From: an uncultured Prevotella sp.
GTDB lineage: Bacteria > Bacteroidota > Bacteroidia > Bacteroidales > Bacteroidaceae
NCBI GenBank assembly: GCA_905234355.1
Contig: CAJOHP010000127.1
Location: 1-6,879 of the forward strand
Length of the DNA: 6,879 bases
Direction of reading: 5' to 3'
The translations under genes and the position numbers were made by a program. Positions 1 to 6,220 of the stretch are shown here, one piece after another (position 1 is the first letter of the stretch; each line of letters opens with the position of its first letter). The notes beneath the pieces were generated by a model. That model did no database searches, was not told where the DNA came from, and saw only the letters and a list, made by a program, of their open reading frames with translations.

Positions 1-84
1 GAGTTTAGATATTAATTACCTCGTGTTTAGATATTAATTACCTCGTGTTTAGATATTAATTACCTCGAGTTTAGATATTAATTG
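1..84. repeat. Tandem 22-bp AT-rich direct repeat, about four units
   Basis: Each unit is the 15-base core GTTTAGATATTAATT followed by the tail ACCTCGT. Units start at 3, 25, 47 and 69. The first two are identical, the third differs in its last base (A for T), and the fourth keeps the core (69-83) and then diverges. A stub GTTTAG at 88-93 may be a decayed fifth unit. The two bases before the first unit (GA) match the bases before the fourth, so the array probably continues left of the window. All frames on the plus strand meet stops, so it is not coding. The 22-bp period is close to two helical turns, which puts the ATTAAT tracts on nearly the same DNA face. Whether it binds a protein, bends DNA, or is only a variable-number repeat cannot be told from sequence. 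Confidence 0.93.
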
Positions 85-152
85 CACGTTTAGGGGGTAA
101 ATCAGACCTGCTGAAAATCGGAAACACGGGGAATCTTATATCCAACAATCTG

Positions 153-175
153 CTTCCGAATGCTGGGCATTGAAG
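153..175. terminator. Small stem-loop, possible terminator of an upstream gene
   Basis: AATGC (159-163) pairs with GCATT (167-171) around a 3-nt loop. CTTC (153-156) pairs with GAAG (172-175) across a 2-nt bulge (CG). It is followed on the plus strand by ATTTT (176-180), a short and imperfect U tract. It lies before the fumarase promoter, where an upstream transcript could end, but the stem is bulged and the tail weak, so this may be chance. Confidence 0.25.
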
Positions 176-190
176 ATTTTAGGGCTAAAG

Positions 191-222
191 TTTTGCACTT
201 TCGGCTTTTTTGAGTACTTTTG
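191..222 (+). promoter_or_regulatory. Bacteroidota-type promoter for the fumarase gene
   Basis: TTTTG at 191-195 supplies the -33 element and TACTTTTG at 215-222 matches the -7 consensus TAnnTTTG in every fixed base. The spacer between them is 19 bp, which is usual for the primary sigma factor of this phylum. Transcription would begin about 6-8 bases downstream, near 228-230, giving a leader of roughly 130 nt. The heptamer TTTTGCA occurs twice (191-197 and 218-224), overlapping both elements. No second consensus promoter of this quality was found in the short gaps downstream. Confidence 0.85.
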
Positions 223-232
223 CAAGCGTTAA

Positions 233-284
233 GGCACAGGTGTCCAGCCAGTGAGGAGCAAGCATCTCTCCCTTGGCTGGTGCC
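233..284 (+). promoter_or_regulatory. Extended stem-loop in the fumarase 5' leader
   Basis: Three nested paired blocks can form in the predicted transcript: GGCAC (233-237) with GTGCC (280-284), CAGCCA (245-250) with TGGCTG (274-279), and GGAG (255-258) with CUCC (268-271), leaving a loop of about 9 nt. A 7-nt bulge separates the outer and middle stems. In an alternative fold the middle stem grows to a perfect 7 bp (244-250 with 274-280). It lies wholly between the predicted start of transcription and the fumarase ATG, so it could affect mRNA stability or translation. It does not match any riboswitch class that I recognise. After it, 300-362 is A-rich and unstructured, typical of a ribosome-loading region in these bacteria. 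Confidence 0.45.
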
Positions 285-362
285 CGCCATGCCCCCGACC
301 AAACCGAAACAACAGCAAGAAGCAAAACCAAAAACATCCCAAACAAGCAAAAATAAGAGACA

Positions 363-2009
363 ATGGCAACACCAGTAGCATTCAAGTACGCCCCCATGTT
401 CCAGCTGGGCGAAGACAAGACCGAGTACAGACTGCTGACCAAGGACGGCGTGACGACCGCCGACTTTGAGGGCAAGGAGATAGTGAAAGTGTCGCGCGAG
501 GCCCTCACCCTACTGGCCCAGCAGGCCTTCCACGATGTGGAGTTCATGCTGCGCAGGGAGCACAACCTGCAGGTGGCCGCCATCCTGAGCGACCCCGAGG
601 CATCGGAGAACGACAAATATGTGGCCCTGCAGTTCCTGCGCAATGCCGAGGTGGCCGCACGCGGCGTGCTGCCCTTCTGCCAGGACACCGGCACAGCCAT
701 CATACACGGCGAGAAAGGACAGCAGGTGTGGACAGGCTTTGAGGACGAGGAAGCCCTCTCGCTCGGCGTCTACAACACCTTCACGCAGGACAACCTGCGC
801 TACTCGCAGAACGCGCCGCTGACCATGTATGACGAGGTGAACACCCGCTGCAACCTGCCTGCACAGATAGACATCGAGGCCTGCGAGGGCGCCGAGTACC
901 GCTTTGTGATGGTGGCCAAAGGCGGCGGCAGTGCCAACAAGACCTACTTCTACCCCATGACCAAGGCCACCATACAGAACGAGGGCACGCTCATCCCCTT
1001 CCTCGTGGAGAAGATGAAGTCGCTCGGCACGGCAGCCTGCCCGCCCTACCATATCGCCTTCGTCATCGGAGGCACATCGGCTGAGAAGAACCTGCTCACG
1101 GTGAAGCTCGCCTCCATAAAATACTACGACTCGCTGCCCACCACAGGCGACGAGACCGGACGCGCCTTCCGCGACGTGGAGCTGGAGAAGAAGCTGCTGC
1201 TCGAAGCCCACAAGATAGGACTGGGCGCACAGTTCGGCGGCAAGTACATGGCCCACGACATACGCGTGATACGCCTGCCCCGCCACGGTGCCTCGTGCCC
1301 CATCGGCATGGGCGTGAGCTGCTCGGCCGACCGCAACATCAAGGCCAAGATCAACCGCAACGGCATCTGGCTGGAGCAGATGGACACCAACCCCTCGGAG
1401 CTCATCCCCGCCGAGTATGCCAAGGCCGGAGAGGGGCAGAACACCATCGTCATCGACCTGGACAAGGGCATCGACGCCGTGCGCAAGGAGCTCTCGAAGT
1501 ATCCCGTCTCCACCCGTGTCAACCTCAAGGGCACCATCATCGTGGCACGCGACATAGCCCACGCCAAGCTCAAGGCACGCATCGACGCCGGTGAGCCCAT
1601 GCCCGAATACTTCAAGAAATACCCCGTGCTCTATGCCGGACCCGCCAAGACCCCGGACGGATACCCCTGCGGCTCCATGGGCCCGACCACGGCCAACCGC
1701 ATGGACCCCTACGTCGACGAGTTCCAGTCGCTCGGCGCATCGCTCGTGATGATAGCCAAGGGCAACCGCTCGCAGCAGGTCACCGACGCCTGCCAGAAGT
1801 ACGGAGGATTCTATCTCGGAAGCATCGGCGGCGTTGCGGCTGTGCTCTCACAGTCGAGCATCAAGTCGATAGAGTGTGTGGAATATCCCGAACTGGGCAT
1901 GGAGGCCATCTGGAAGATTCAGGTGGAAGACTTCCCCGCCTTCATCCTCGTGGACGACAAGGGCAACGACTTCTTCAAACAGCTCAAACCCTGCGCATGC
2001 ACAAACTGA
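363..2009 (+). CDS. Class I fumarate hydratase (4Fe-4S, one-chain)
   Basis: Interconverts fumarate and malate in the cytoplasm. In Prevotella-like anaerobes it mainly works in the reductive direction, feeding fumarate reductase and succinate formation. The 548 residues match the usual length of the one-chain class I enzyme, with the alpha-type domain first and the beta-type domain in roughly the last third. Visible motifs are PFCQDTGTA (104-112), DEVNTRCNLPAQ (157-168), KGGGSANKTY (186-195), IGGTSAEKNLL (235-245), RHGASCPIGMGVSCSADRN (307-325) and GPTTANRMDPY (440-450). Cys106, Cys226 and Cys320 have almost the spacing of the three cluster ligands of E. coli FumA (105, 224, 318), so an oxygen-sensitive 4Fe-4S cluster is expected. 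The ATG follows an A-rich stretch without a clear Shine-Dalgarno site, and its N-terminus (MATPVAFKYAPMF) looks like that of the family. Its last 13 nt overlap the protease gene. fumA and fumB cannot be separated, so no symbol is given. Confidence 0.97.
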   Translation: MATPVAFKYAPMFQLGEDKTEYRLLTKDGVTTADFEGKEIVKVSREALTLLAQQAFHDVEFMLRREHNLQVAAILSDPEASENDKYVALQFLRNAEVAARGVLPFCQDTGTAIIHGEKGQQVWTGFEDEEALSLGVYNTFTQDNLRYSQNAPLTMYDEVNTRCNLPAQIDIEACEGAEYRFVMVAKGGGSANKTYFYPMTKATIQNEGTLIPFLVEKMKSLGTAACPPYHIAFVIGGTSAEKNLLTVKLASIKYYDSLPTTGDETGRAFRDVELEKKLLLEAHKIGLGAQFGGKYMAHDIRVIRLPRHGASCPIGMGVSCSADRNIKAKINRNGIWLEQMDTNPSELIPAEYAKAGEGQNTIVIDLDKGIDAVRKELSKYPVSTRVNLKGTIIVARDIAHAKLKARIDAGEPMPEYFKKYPVLYAGPAKTPDGYPCGSMGPTTANRMDPYVDEFQSLGASLVMIAKGNRSQQVTDACQKYGGFYLGSIGGVAAVLSQSSIKSIECVEYPELGMEAIWKIQVEDFPAFILVDDKGNDFFKQLKPCACTN

Positions 2010-3742
2010 CACTCCTCCTCGCCATGCTGCTCTGTGCCGCCGGCTCATGGGCCATCAGGGCCAAGGGCGGCTGGCACGACGTGAGACAGCCCGACGGCAC
2101 CACGCTGCGCGTCACCCTCTGCGGCGACGAGTGGATGCACTGCTACATGACCACCGACGGCGTGCCCCTCGTGCTCGCCGACGACGGCCGCAGCCTGTGC
2201 TATGCCGACTGCTGGGGCTTTGCCCTCAGCTCTACCGGCGTGATGGCCCACGAGGCCGCACTGCGCACCGACAGCGAGCGCCTTCTGCTCCAGACCACCG
2301 GTGCGCTGGCCAACATACAGCCCACGACAAACACACTGCGACGGGCAGCCAACCAGCGGCGCGCACTGCAGAAGGGCAACTACGTGGGACAGTACAAAGG
2401 ACTGGTGGTGCTCGTCGACTTCCCCGACCGGGCCTTCTCGGCCGAAGACCCGCAGCACTTCTACCACAGCATGCTCAACGACGACGACTTCGCCATGAAC
2501 GACGCACCCGGCTCCGTGCGCAACTACTTCCTCGACCAGTCGGAAGGACTCTTCGACGTGTCGTTCGACGTCGTAGGACCCGTCACCGTGTCGAAAAAGA
2601 GCAACGCCTACTACACCGACGGCACAGCCCACAATGTGAGACGCTACTTCGTGCCAGAGGTGGTCAGGAGCGTGGCCACACAGGTAGACCTGAAGGACTA
2701 CGACTGGAACGGCGACGGCGAGGTGGAGCAAATCGTCATCATCTACGCAGGATATACCTCGAGCGACTACTACCCCGACGTCGACTCCACCACCATAGCC
2801 AAGGACTGCATCTGGCCACACGAGTGGACCCTGGCCACACCCATGAGCATCGACGGCATGAGAGTCTACACCTATGCCTGCAGCAACGAGCTGTGGATAG
2901 ACCACAGCCTGGCCGGATTCGGCACCCTGTGCCACGAGTTCTCCCACTGTCTGGGACTGCCCGACCTCTACGACACCAACTTCGACGAGACGGTCACGTT
3001 CAACGGCGGCATCATGGACCAGTGGGACATCATGGACGGCGGCAACTACTGCCACGGCGGATGGGTGCCGGCAGGCTACTCCGGCTACGAGCGCATCTAC
3101 TGCGGATGGCGCACACCCACCGACCTGGACGAGCCGCAGAGCATACGCGGCATGAAGGCACTCAACGACGGAGGACCTCTCTACACCGTCACCAACGACT
3201 GCGCCACCTCGCGCGTGGAGGAGTTCTACGTGCTGGAGAACAGGCAGAAGCAGCGCTGGGACCGCTACCTGCCCGGCCACGGACTGCTCGTCACCCACGT
3301 GGACTACAATGCCACCGCCTGGGCCGACAACACCGTGAACGACAACCTCAGCCACCTGCGACAGGTGTTCATACCCGCCGACAACGACCTGATGGGCTAC
3401 TACCGCGACATGAAGTCGCCACGCTATGCAGCCTACCCCTACGTCAGTGCCGCACAGGGCATACGCAACGACTCACTCACCAACCACTCCTCGCCGGCTG
3501 CCACCGTCTACAACGTCAACCGGCAGGGCAACTACTTCATGAACAAGCCCATCACACGCATCACCGAGGAGCAGAAACTCGTGGGCTTCGACTTCATGGG
3601 GGGCACGCCGTCGGCCGTCAGCACCGTGGTGGACAAAGGACCATCGACAGCACCCGACCGCACCTACGACCTCAGCGGGCGCACAGCAGGGACGGGCAAG
3701 GCCGTCGTGGTGAAAAAAGGAAAGAAATATGTGACGAGATAA
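1997..3742 (+). CDS. Secreted M6 family zinc metalloprotease
   Basis: A 581-residue exported endopeptidase related to the immune-inhibitor-A family. Residues 1-19 form a signal peptide (Lys3, hydrophobic core 4-14, cleavage likely after GSWA). An N-terminal region (about 26-75; PDGTTL, GDEWMH, TTDGVPLV) is the propeptide-like part common in these proteins. The M6 core begins at KGLVVLVDFPD (134-144), followed by PGSVRNYF (171-178), DYDWNGDGEVEQIVIIYAGY (234-253) and the zinc motif HEFSHCLGLPD (313-323; ligands His313 and His317, catalytic Glu314, Asp323 as probable third ligand). IMDGG (345-349) is the Met-turn. LENRQ (413-417) and GLLVTHVDY (429-437) are further family blocks. The tail (about 557-581, YDLSGR...KKGKKYVTR) resembles short C-terminal sorting segments of exported Bacteroidota proteins. 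The start at 1997 is chosen because it gives a complete signal peptide; earlier in-frame ATGs lie inside the fumarase gene and would bury it. The substrate is unknown. Confidence 0.92.
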   Translation: MHKLTLLLAMLLCAAGSWAIRAKGGWHDVRQPDGTTLRVTLCGDEWMHCYMTTDGVPLVLADDGRSLCYADCWGFALSSTGVMAHEAALRTDSERLLLQTTGALANIQPTTNTLRRAANQRRALQKGNYVGQYKGLVVLVDFPDRAFSAEDPQHFYHSMLNDDDFAMNDAPGSVRNYFLDQSEGLFDVSFDVVGPVTVSKKSNAYYTDGTAHNVRRYFVPEVVRSVATQVDLKDYDWNGDGEVEQIVIIYAGYTSSDYYPDVDSTTIAKDCIWPHEWTLATPMSIDGMRVYTYACSNELWIDHSLAGFGTLCHEFSHCLGLPDLYDTNFDETVTFNGGIMDQWDIMDGGNYCHGGWVPAGYSGYERIYCGWRTPTDLDEPQSIRGMKALNDGGPLYTVTNDCATSRVEEFYVLENRQKQRWDRYLPGHGLLVTHVDYNATAWADNTVNDNLSHLRQVFIPADNDLMGYYRDMKSPRYAAYPYVSAAQGIRNDSLTNHSSPAATVYNVNRQGNYFMNKPITRITEEQKLVGFDFMGGTPSAVSTVVDKGPSTAPDRTYDLSGRTAGTGKAVVVKKGKKYVTR

Positions 3743-3778
3743 CACCTATTTACCACCTAATCAAAAACCAACATCCTT

Positions 3779-4573
3779 ATGAGACTTATTATTGAACCGA
3801 ACTATGAGTTGATGTCGCAATGGGCAGCCAACTATGTCGTGAACAAGATCAACGCCGCTCATCCCACCGCCGAGAAGCCCTTCGTGCTCGGCCTGCCCAC
3901 CGGCTCGTCGCCCATAGGCATGTATCAGGGCATAGTGAAAGCCTACAAGGAGGGACGCGTCTCGTTCAAACACGTCCTCACATTCAATATGGACGAATAT
4001 GTCGGACTGCCCGAGGAGCATCCCGAGAGCTACCACTCCTTCATGTTCACCAATCTCTTCAACCACATAGACTGTCCCAAGGAGAACATCCACATACTCA
4101 ACGGCAACGCCGCCGACCTGGCCGCCGAGTGCGCCCACTACGAGCAGATGATAGAAGAGGCAGGCGGCATCGACCTCTTCCTGGGCGGCATAGGACCCGA
4201 CGGTCACATCGCCTTCAACGAGCCGGGGTCGTCGCTCTGCAGCCGCACACGGCAGAAGACGCTCACCACCGACACCATCATAGCCAACTCACGATTCTTC
4301 GGCAACGACATCGACAAGGTGCCCAAGACCGCACTCACCGTCGGCGTAGGCACGGTGATGGCTGCCAAGGAGGTGATGATCCTGGTCAACGGACACGCCA
4401 AGTGCCGCGCACTGCAGGCTGCCGTCGAAGGGGCGGTCAACCACATGTGGACCATCTCAGCACTGCAGATGCACCCCCACGGCATCATCGTGGCCGACGA
4501 CGCCGCATGCGACGAGCTGAAGGTGGGCACCTACAGATACTTCAAGGACATAGAGCGCAACAACCTCCTGTAA
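3779..4573 (+). CDS. nagB: Glucosamine-6-phosphate deaminase
   Basis: Converts glucosamine 6-phosphate to fructose 6-phosphate and ammonium in the cytoplasm, letting amino sugars such as GlcNAc enter glycolysis. The 264 residues are nearly the length of E. coli NagB (266) and align with the same numbering. LGLPTGSSP (38-45 and on) binds the phosphate; MDEYVGLP (71-78) contains Asp72, the proton-transfer residue; GGIGPDGHIAFNEPG (136-150) contains Asp141, His143 and Glu148 of the catalytic set. Residues that form the GlcNAc-6-phosphate allosteric site in the E. coli enzyme are also present: Met1, Ser151, Ser152, Arg158, Lys160 and Tyr254. The gene starts 36 nt after the protease stop, in an A-rich gap without a Shine-Dalgarno site or visible terminator. 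No nagA is seen in the window. The isomerase-fused long form and 6-phosphogluconolactonase are ruled out by length and motifs. Confidence 0.97.
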   Translation: MRLIIEPNYELMSQWAANYVVNKINAAHPTAEKPFVLGLPTGSSPIGMYQGIVKAYKEGRVSFKHVLTFNMDEYVGLPEEHPESYHSFMFTNLFNHIDCPKENIHILNGNAADLAAECAHYEQMIEEAGGIDLFLGGIGPDGHIAFNEPGSSLCSRTRQKTLTTDTIIANSRFFGNDIDKVPKTALTVGVGTVMAAKEVMILVNGHAKCRALQAAVEGAVNHMWTISALQMHPHGIIVADDAACDELKVGTYRYFKDIERNNLL

Positions 4574-4595
4574 GACGAGCGCCCAGCCCCCCTAT

Positions 4596-5387
4596 ATGAC
4601 CGACTACACACTCAACATCGACGGACGTCTCGTCAGTCTTGCCACACCGCAAGTGATGGGCATCCTCAACGCCACGCCCGACTCCTTCTATGCAGGGAGC
4701 CGGGCGCTGACCGAACACGCCGTGGCCGAGCGTGCCCGGCAAATAGTGTCCGAGGGAGCCGCCATCATCGACGTGGGCGCATGCTCCACACGCCCTGGCA
4801 GCACACCCCCCACACAGCAGGAGGAGATGGAGCGACTGCGGCGCGCACTCGACGTGGTGAGACGCCAGCAGCCACAGGCCATCGTCTCGGTAGACACGTT
4901 CCGGCCCGACGTGGCGCGAATGGCCGTCGAGGAGTATGGTGCCGACATCGTCAACGACGTCTCGGAGGGCAACGCCGAGATGTTTCGCATGGTGGCACGC
5001 CTACGCGTACCTTATATATTAATGTCGGCACAGCCCGACCTGCGGCAGACGCTGCTCACGCTCTCCGACAAGGTGCAGCAGCTGCGCGACATGGGGCAGC
5101 ACGACATCGTCGTCGACCCGGGCTTCGGCTTCGGTAAGACACTCGAGCAGAACTACCGGCTCCTGGCACAACTCGACCGCCTGCAGGTGCTCGGCCTGCC
5201 GGTGCTCGTGGGGCTGTCGCGCAAGTCGATGATCACACGCCTGCTTGGCATCACGCCCGAGGAGGCCCTTGCGCCCACCACAGCACTCCACGCCGTGGCA
5301 CTCGACAAGGGAGCCGCCATACTGAGGGTGCACGACGTGCTGCCTGCTGTGCAGTGCTGCCGCATGATGACAAAGCTCACGGAGTAA
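4596..5387 (+). CDS. folP: Dihydropteroate synthase
   Basis: Joins p-aminobenzoate to the pterin pyrophosphate to make 7,8-dihydropteroate in folate synthesis; it is the target of sulfonamides. The 263 residues form one TIM-barrel domain. Visible motifs: MGILNATPDSF (21-31, Asn25), DVGACSTRPGS (59-69, Thr65 and Arg66), VSVDTF (97-102, Asp100), NDVSEGN (120-126), DPGFGFGKT (174-182, Asp174, Phe179), VGLSRKSM (205-212, Lys210) and RVHDV (244-248, Arg244, His246). All residues known to bind pterin, phosphate or sulfa drug in the E. coli enzyme have a counterpart. Odd point: at 142-147 the sequence reads LMSAQP where the E. coli enzyme has LMHMQGNP, and the segment from there to DPGFGFGK is about 15 residues shorter. 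The start follows the nagB stop by 22 nt and precedes the first motif by 20 residues, as usual. No other folate gene is present here. Confidence 0.96.
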   Translation: MTDYTLNIDGRLVSLATPQVMGILNATPDSFYAGSRALTEHAVAERARQIVSEGAAIIDVGACSTRPGSTPPTQQEEMERLRRALDVVRRQQPQAIVSVDTFRPDVARMAVEEYGADIVNDVSEGNAEMFRMVARLRVPYILMSAQPDLRQTLLTLSDKVQQLRDMGQHDIVVDPGFGFGKTLEQNYRLLAQLDRLQVLGLPVLVGLSRKSMITRLLGITPEEALAPTTALHAVALDKGAAILRVHDVLPAVQCCRMMTKLTE

Positions 5388-5409
5388 AGGAAGAAGACCA
5401 CAGACTACT

Positions 5410-6183
5410 ATGTTTTTTGAGTTCGGAATAAAGGATTTTATCGACATTCTGCTTGTGGCGACGATGATCTTCTACATCTATCGCCTCATGCGCGAGTCGC
5501 GCTCACTCAACGTGTTCGGCGGCATACTCGTGTTCCTCGTCATCTGGGTCATCGTCTCGCAAGTGCTGGGCATGCGCCTGCTGGGCACCATACTCGACAA
5601 GCTGGTGTCGGTAGGAGTCATTGCACTCATCGTCATCTTCCAGGACGACATACGCAAGTTCCTCTACAACCTCGGTGCACACCAGCGCGTGAAAACGCTG
5701 ACCCGGCTGTTCATGCCCAAGCACTCCACCGACAAGGACATGGCAGAGCTGAAGAAGTCTATCATGCCCATCGTCATGGCCACCATGTCCATGGCCAAAG
5801 GCAAGGTGGGAGCACTCATCGTGATAGAGCGGGCCACACCGCTCGACGACATCGTGGCCACGGGCGACGTCATCGATGCCAACATCAACCAGCGGCTCAT
5901 AGAGAACATCTTCTTCAAGAACTCCCCACTGCACGACGGGGCCATGATCATCTCCCGGCGCCGCATACGCGCTGCAGGCTGCATACTGCCCGTGAGCCAC
6001 AGCCTCGACATACCCAAGGAGCTCGGGCTGCGCCACCGCGCCGCCATGGGCATCTCGCAGGAGAGCGACGCCATCGCCATCGTCGTGAGCGAGGAGACGG
6101 GCAGCATCTCCGTGGCACGCAACGGACAGTTCCGGCTGCGGCTCTCCGGCGAGGAGCTCGAAGGCGTACTCACTACCGGATAG
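5410..6183 (+). CDS. cdaA: Membrane-bound diadenylate cyclase (CdaA/DacA type)
   Basis: Makes cyclic di-AMP from two ATP; in other bacteria this messenger controls potassium and osmolyte uptake and cell-wall balance. The 257 residues show three N-terminal membrane segments (about 9-27, 35-53 and 58-77), then the DAC domain (about 85-250). The two catalytic signatures are intact: DGA (176-178, in SPLHDGAMI) and RHR (208-210, in GLRHRAAMG). FQDDIRKFL (77-85) corresponds to the FQPELRR-type segment at the end of the membrane part of CdaA proteins. This layout fits CdaA; DisA lacks the membrane part and has extra DNA-binding domains. It starts 22 nt after folP. A purine-rich AGGAAGAAGA (5388-5397) lies 12 or more nt before the ATG, too far for a standard Shine-Dalgarno site. 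No cdaR-like (YbbR) gene follows, unlike in Firmicutes. It is likely co-transcribed with folP. Confidence 0.95.
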   Translation: MFFEFGIKDFIDILLVATMIFYIYRLMRESRSLNVFGGILVFLVIWVIVSQVLGMRLLGTILDKLVSVGVIALIVIFQDDIRKFLYNLGAHQRVKTLTRLFMPKHSTDKDMAELKKSIMPIVMATMSMAKGKVGALIVIERATPLDDIVATGDVIDANINQRLIENIFFKNSPLHDGAMIISRRRIRAAGCILPVSHSLDIPKELGLRHRAAMGISQESDAIAIVVSEETGSISVARNGQFRLRLSGEELEGVLTTG

Positions 6184-6220
6184 TCTGTCCTCGCCACCTC
6201 GCACGCTCGAACCACAATCA

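Noticed and set aside
1..93. CRISPR array
   Set aside because: The units are joined head to tail without unique spacers, the unit is only 22 bp, and no cas gene is visible.
102..350. Minus-strand gene of 82 residues
   Set aside because: It spans the promoter and the leader of the fumarase gene, its first half is cysteine- and glycine-rich in a shadow-like way, and no family is recognisable. The 3' part is kept only as a low-interest observation.
251..469. Plus-strand 72-residue frame across the fumarase start
   Set aside because: It runs out of frame into the fumarase coding region, is rich in Arg and Gln, and has no recognisable motif.
510..1562. 350-residue minus-strand frame inside the fumarase gene
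   Set aside because: Shadow of a GC-rich gene with strong codon bias; its Val, His, Leu and Gly excess shows no domain, and the plus-strand fumarase explains the region fully.
1874..1996. N-terminal extension of the protease to an ATG inside the fumarase gene
   Set aside because: It would add 41 residues of fumarase-frame-shift sequence in front of a clear signal peptide, so the start at 1997 is preferred.
1997..2050. Lipoprotein signal on the protease
   Set aside because: Cys13 is preceded by MLL, not by a lipobox with a small residue at the -1 position; the sequence fits a normal signal peptidase I site after GSWA.
2045..3355. 436-residue minus-strand frame inside the protease gene
   Set aside because: Composed of valine, histidine and glycine runs typical of an antisense shadow; the M6 motifs on the plus strand are decisive.
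1876..3795. 639-residue plus-strand frame overlapping the whole protease
   Set aside because: Arg/His-rich frame-shifted reading of the same GC-rich codons, without motifs, spanning into nagB.
5503..6204. 233-residue minus-strand frame inside cdaA
   Set aside because: Shadow frame rich in Val, His, Asp and Glu; the plus-strand cyclase with intact DGA and RHR motifs accounts for this region.
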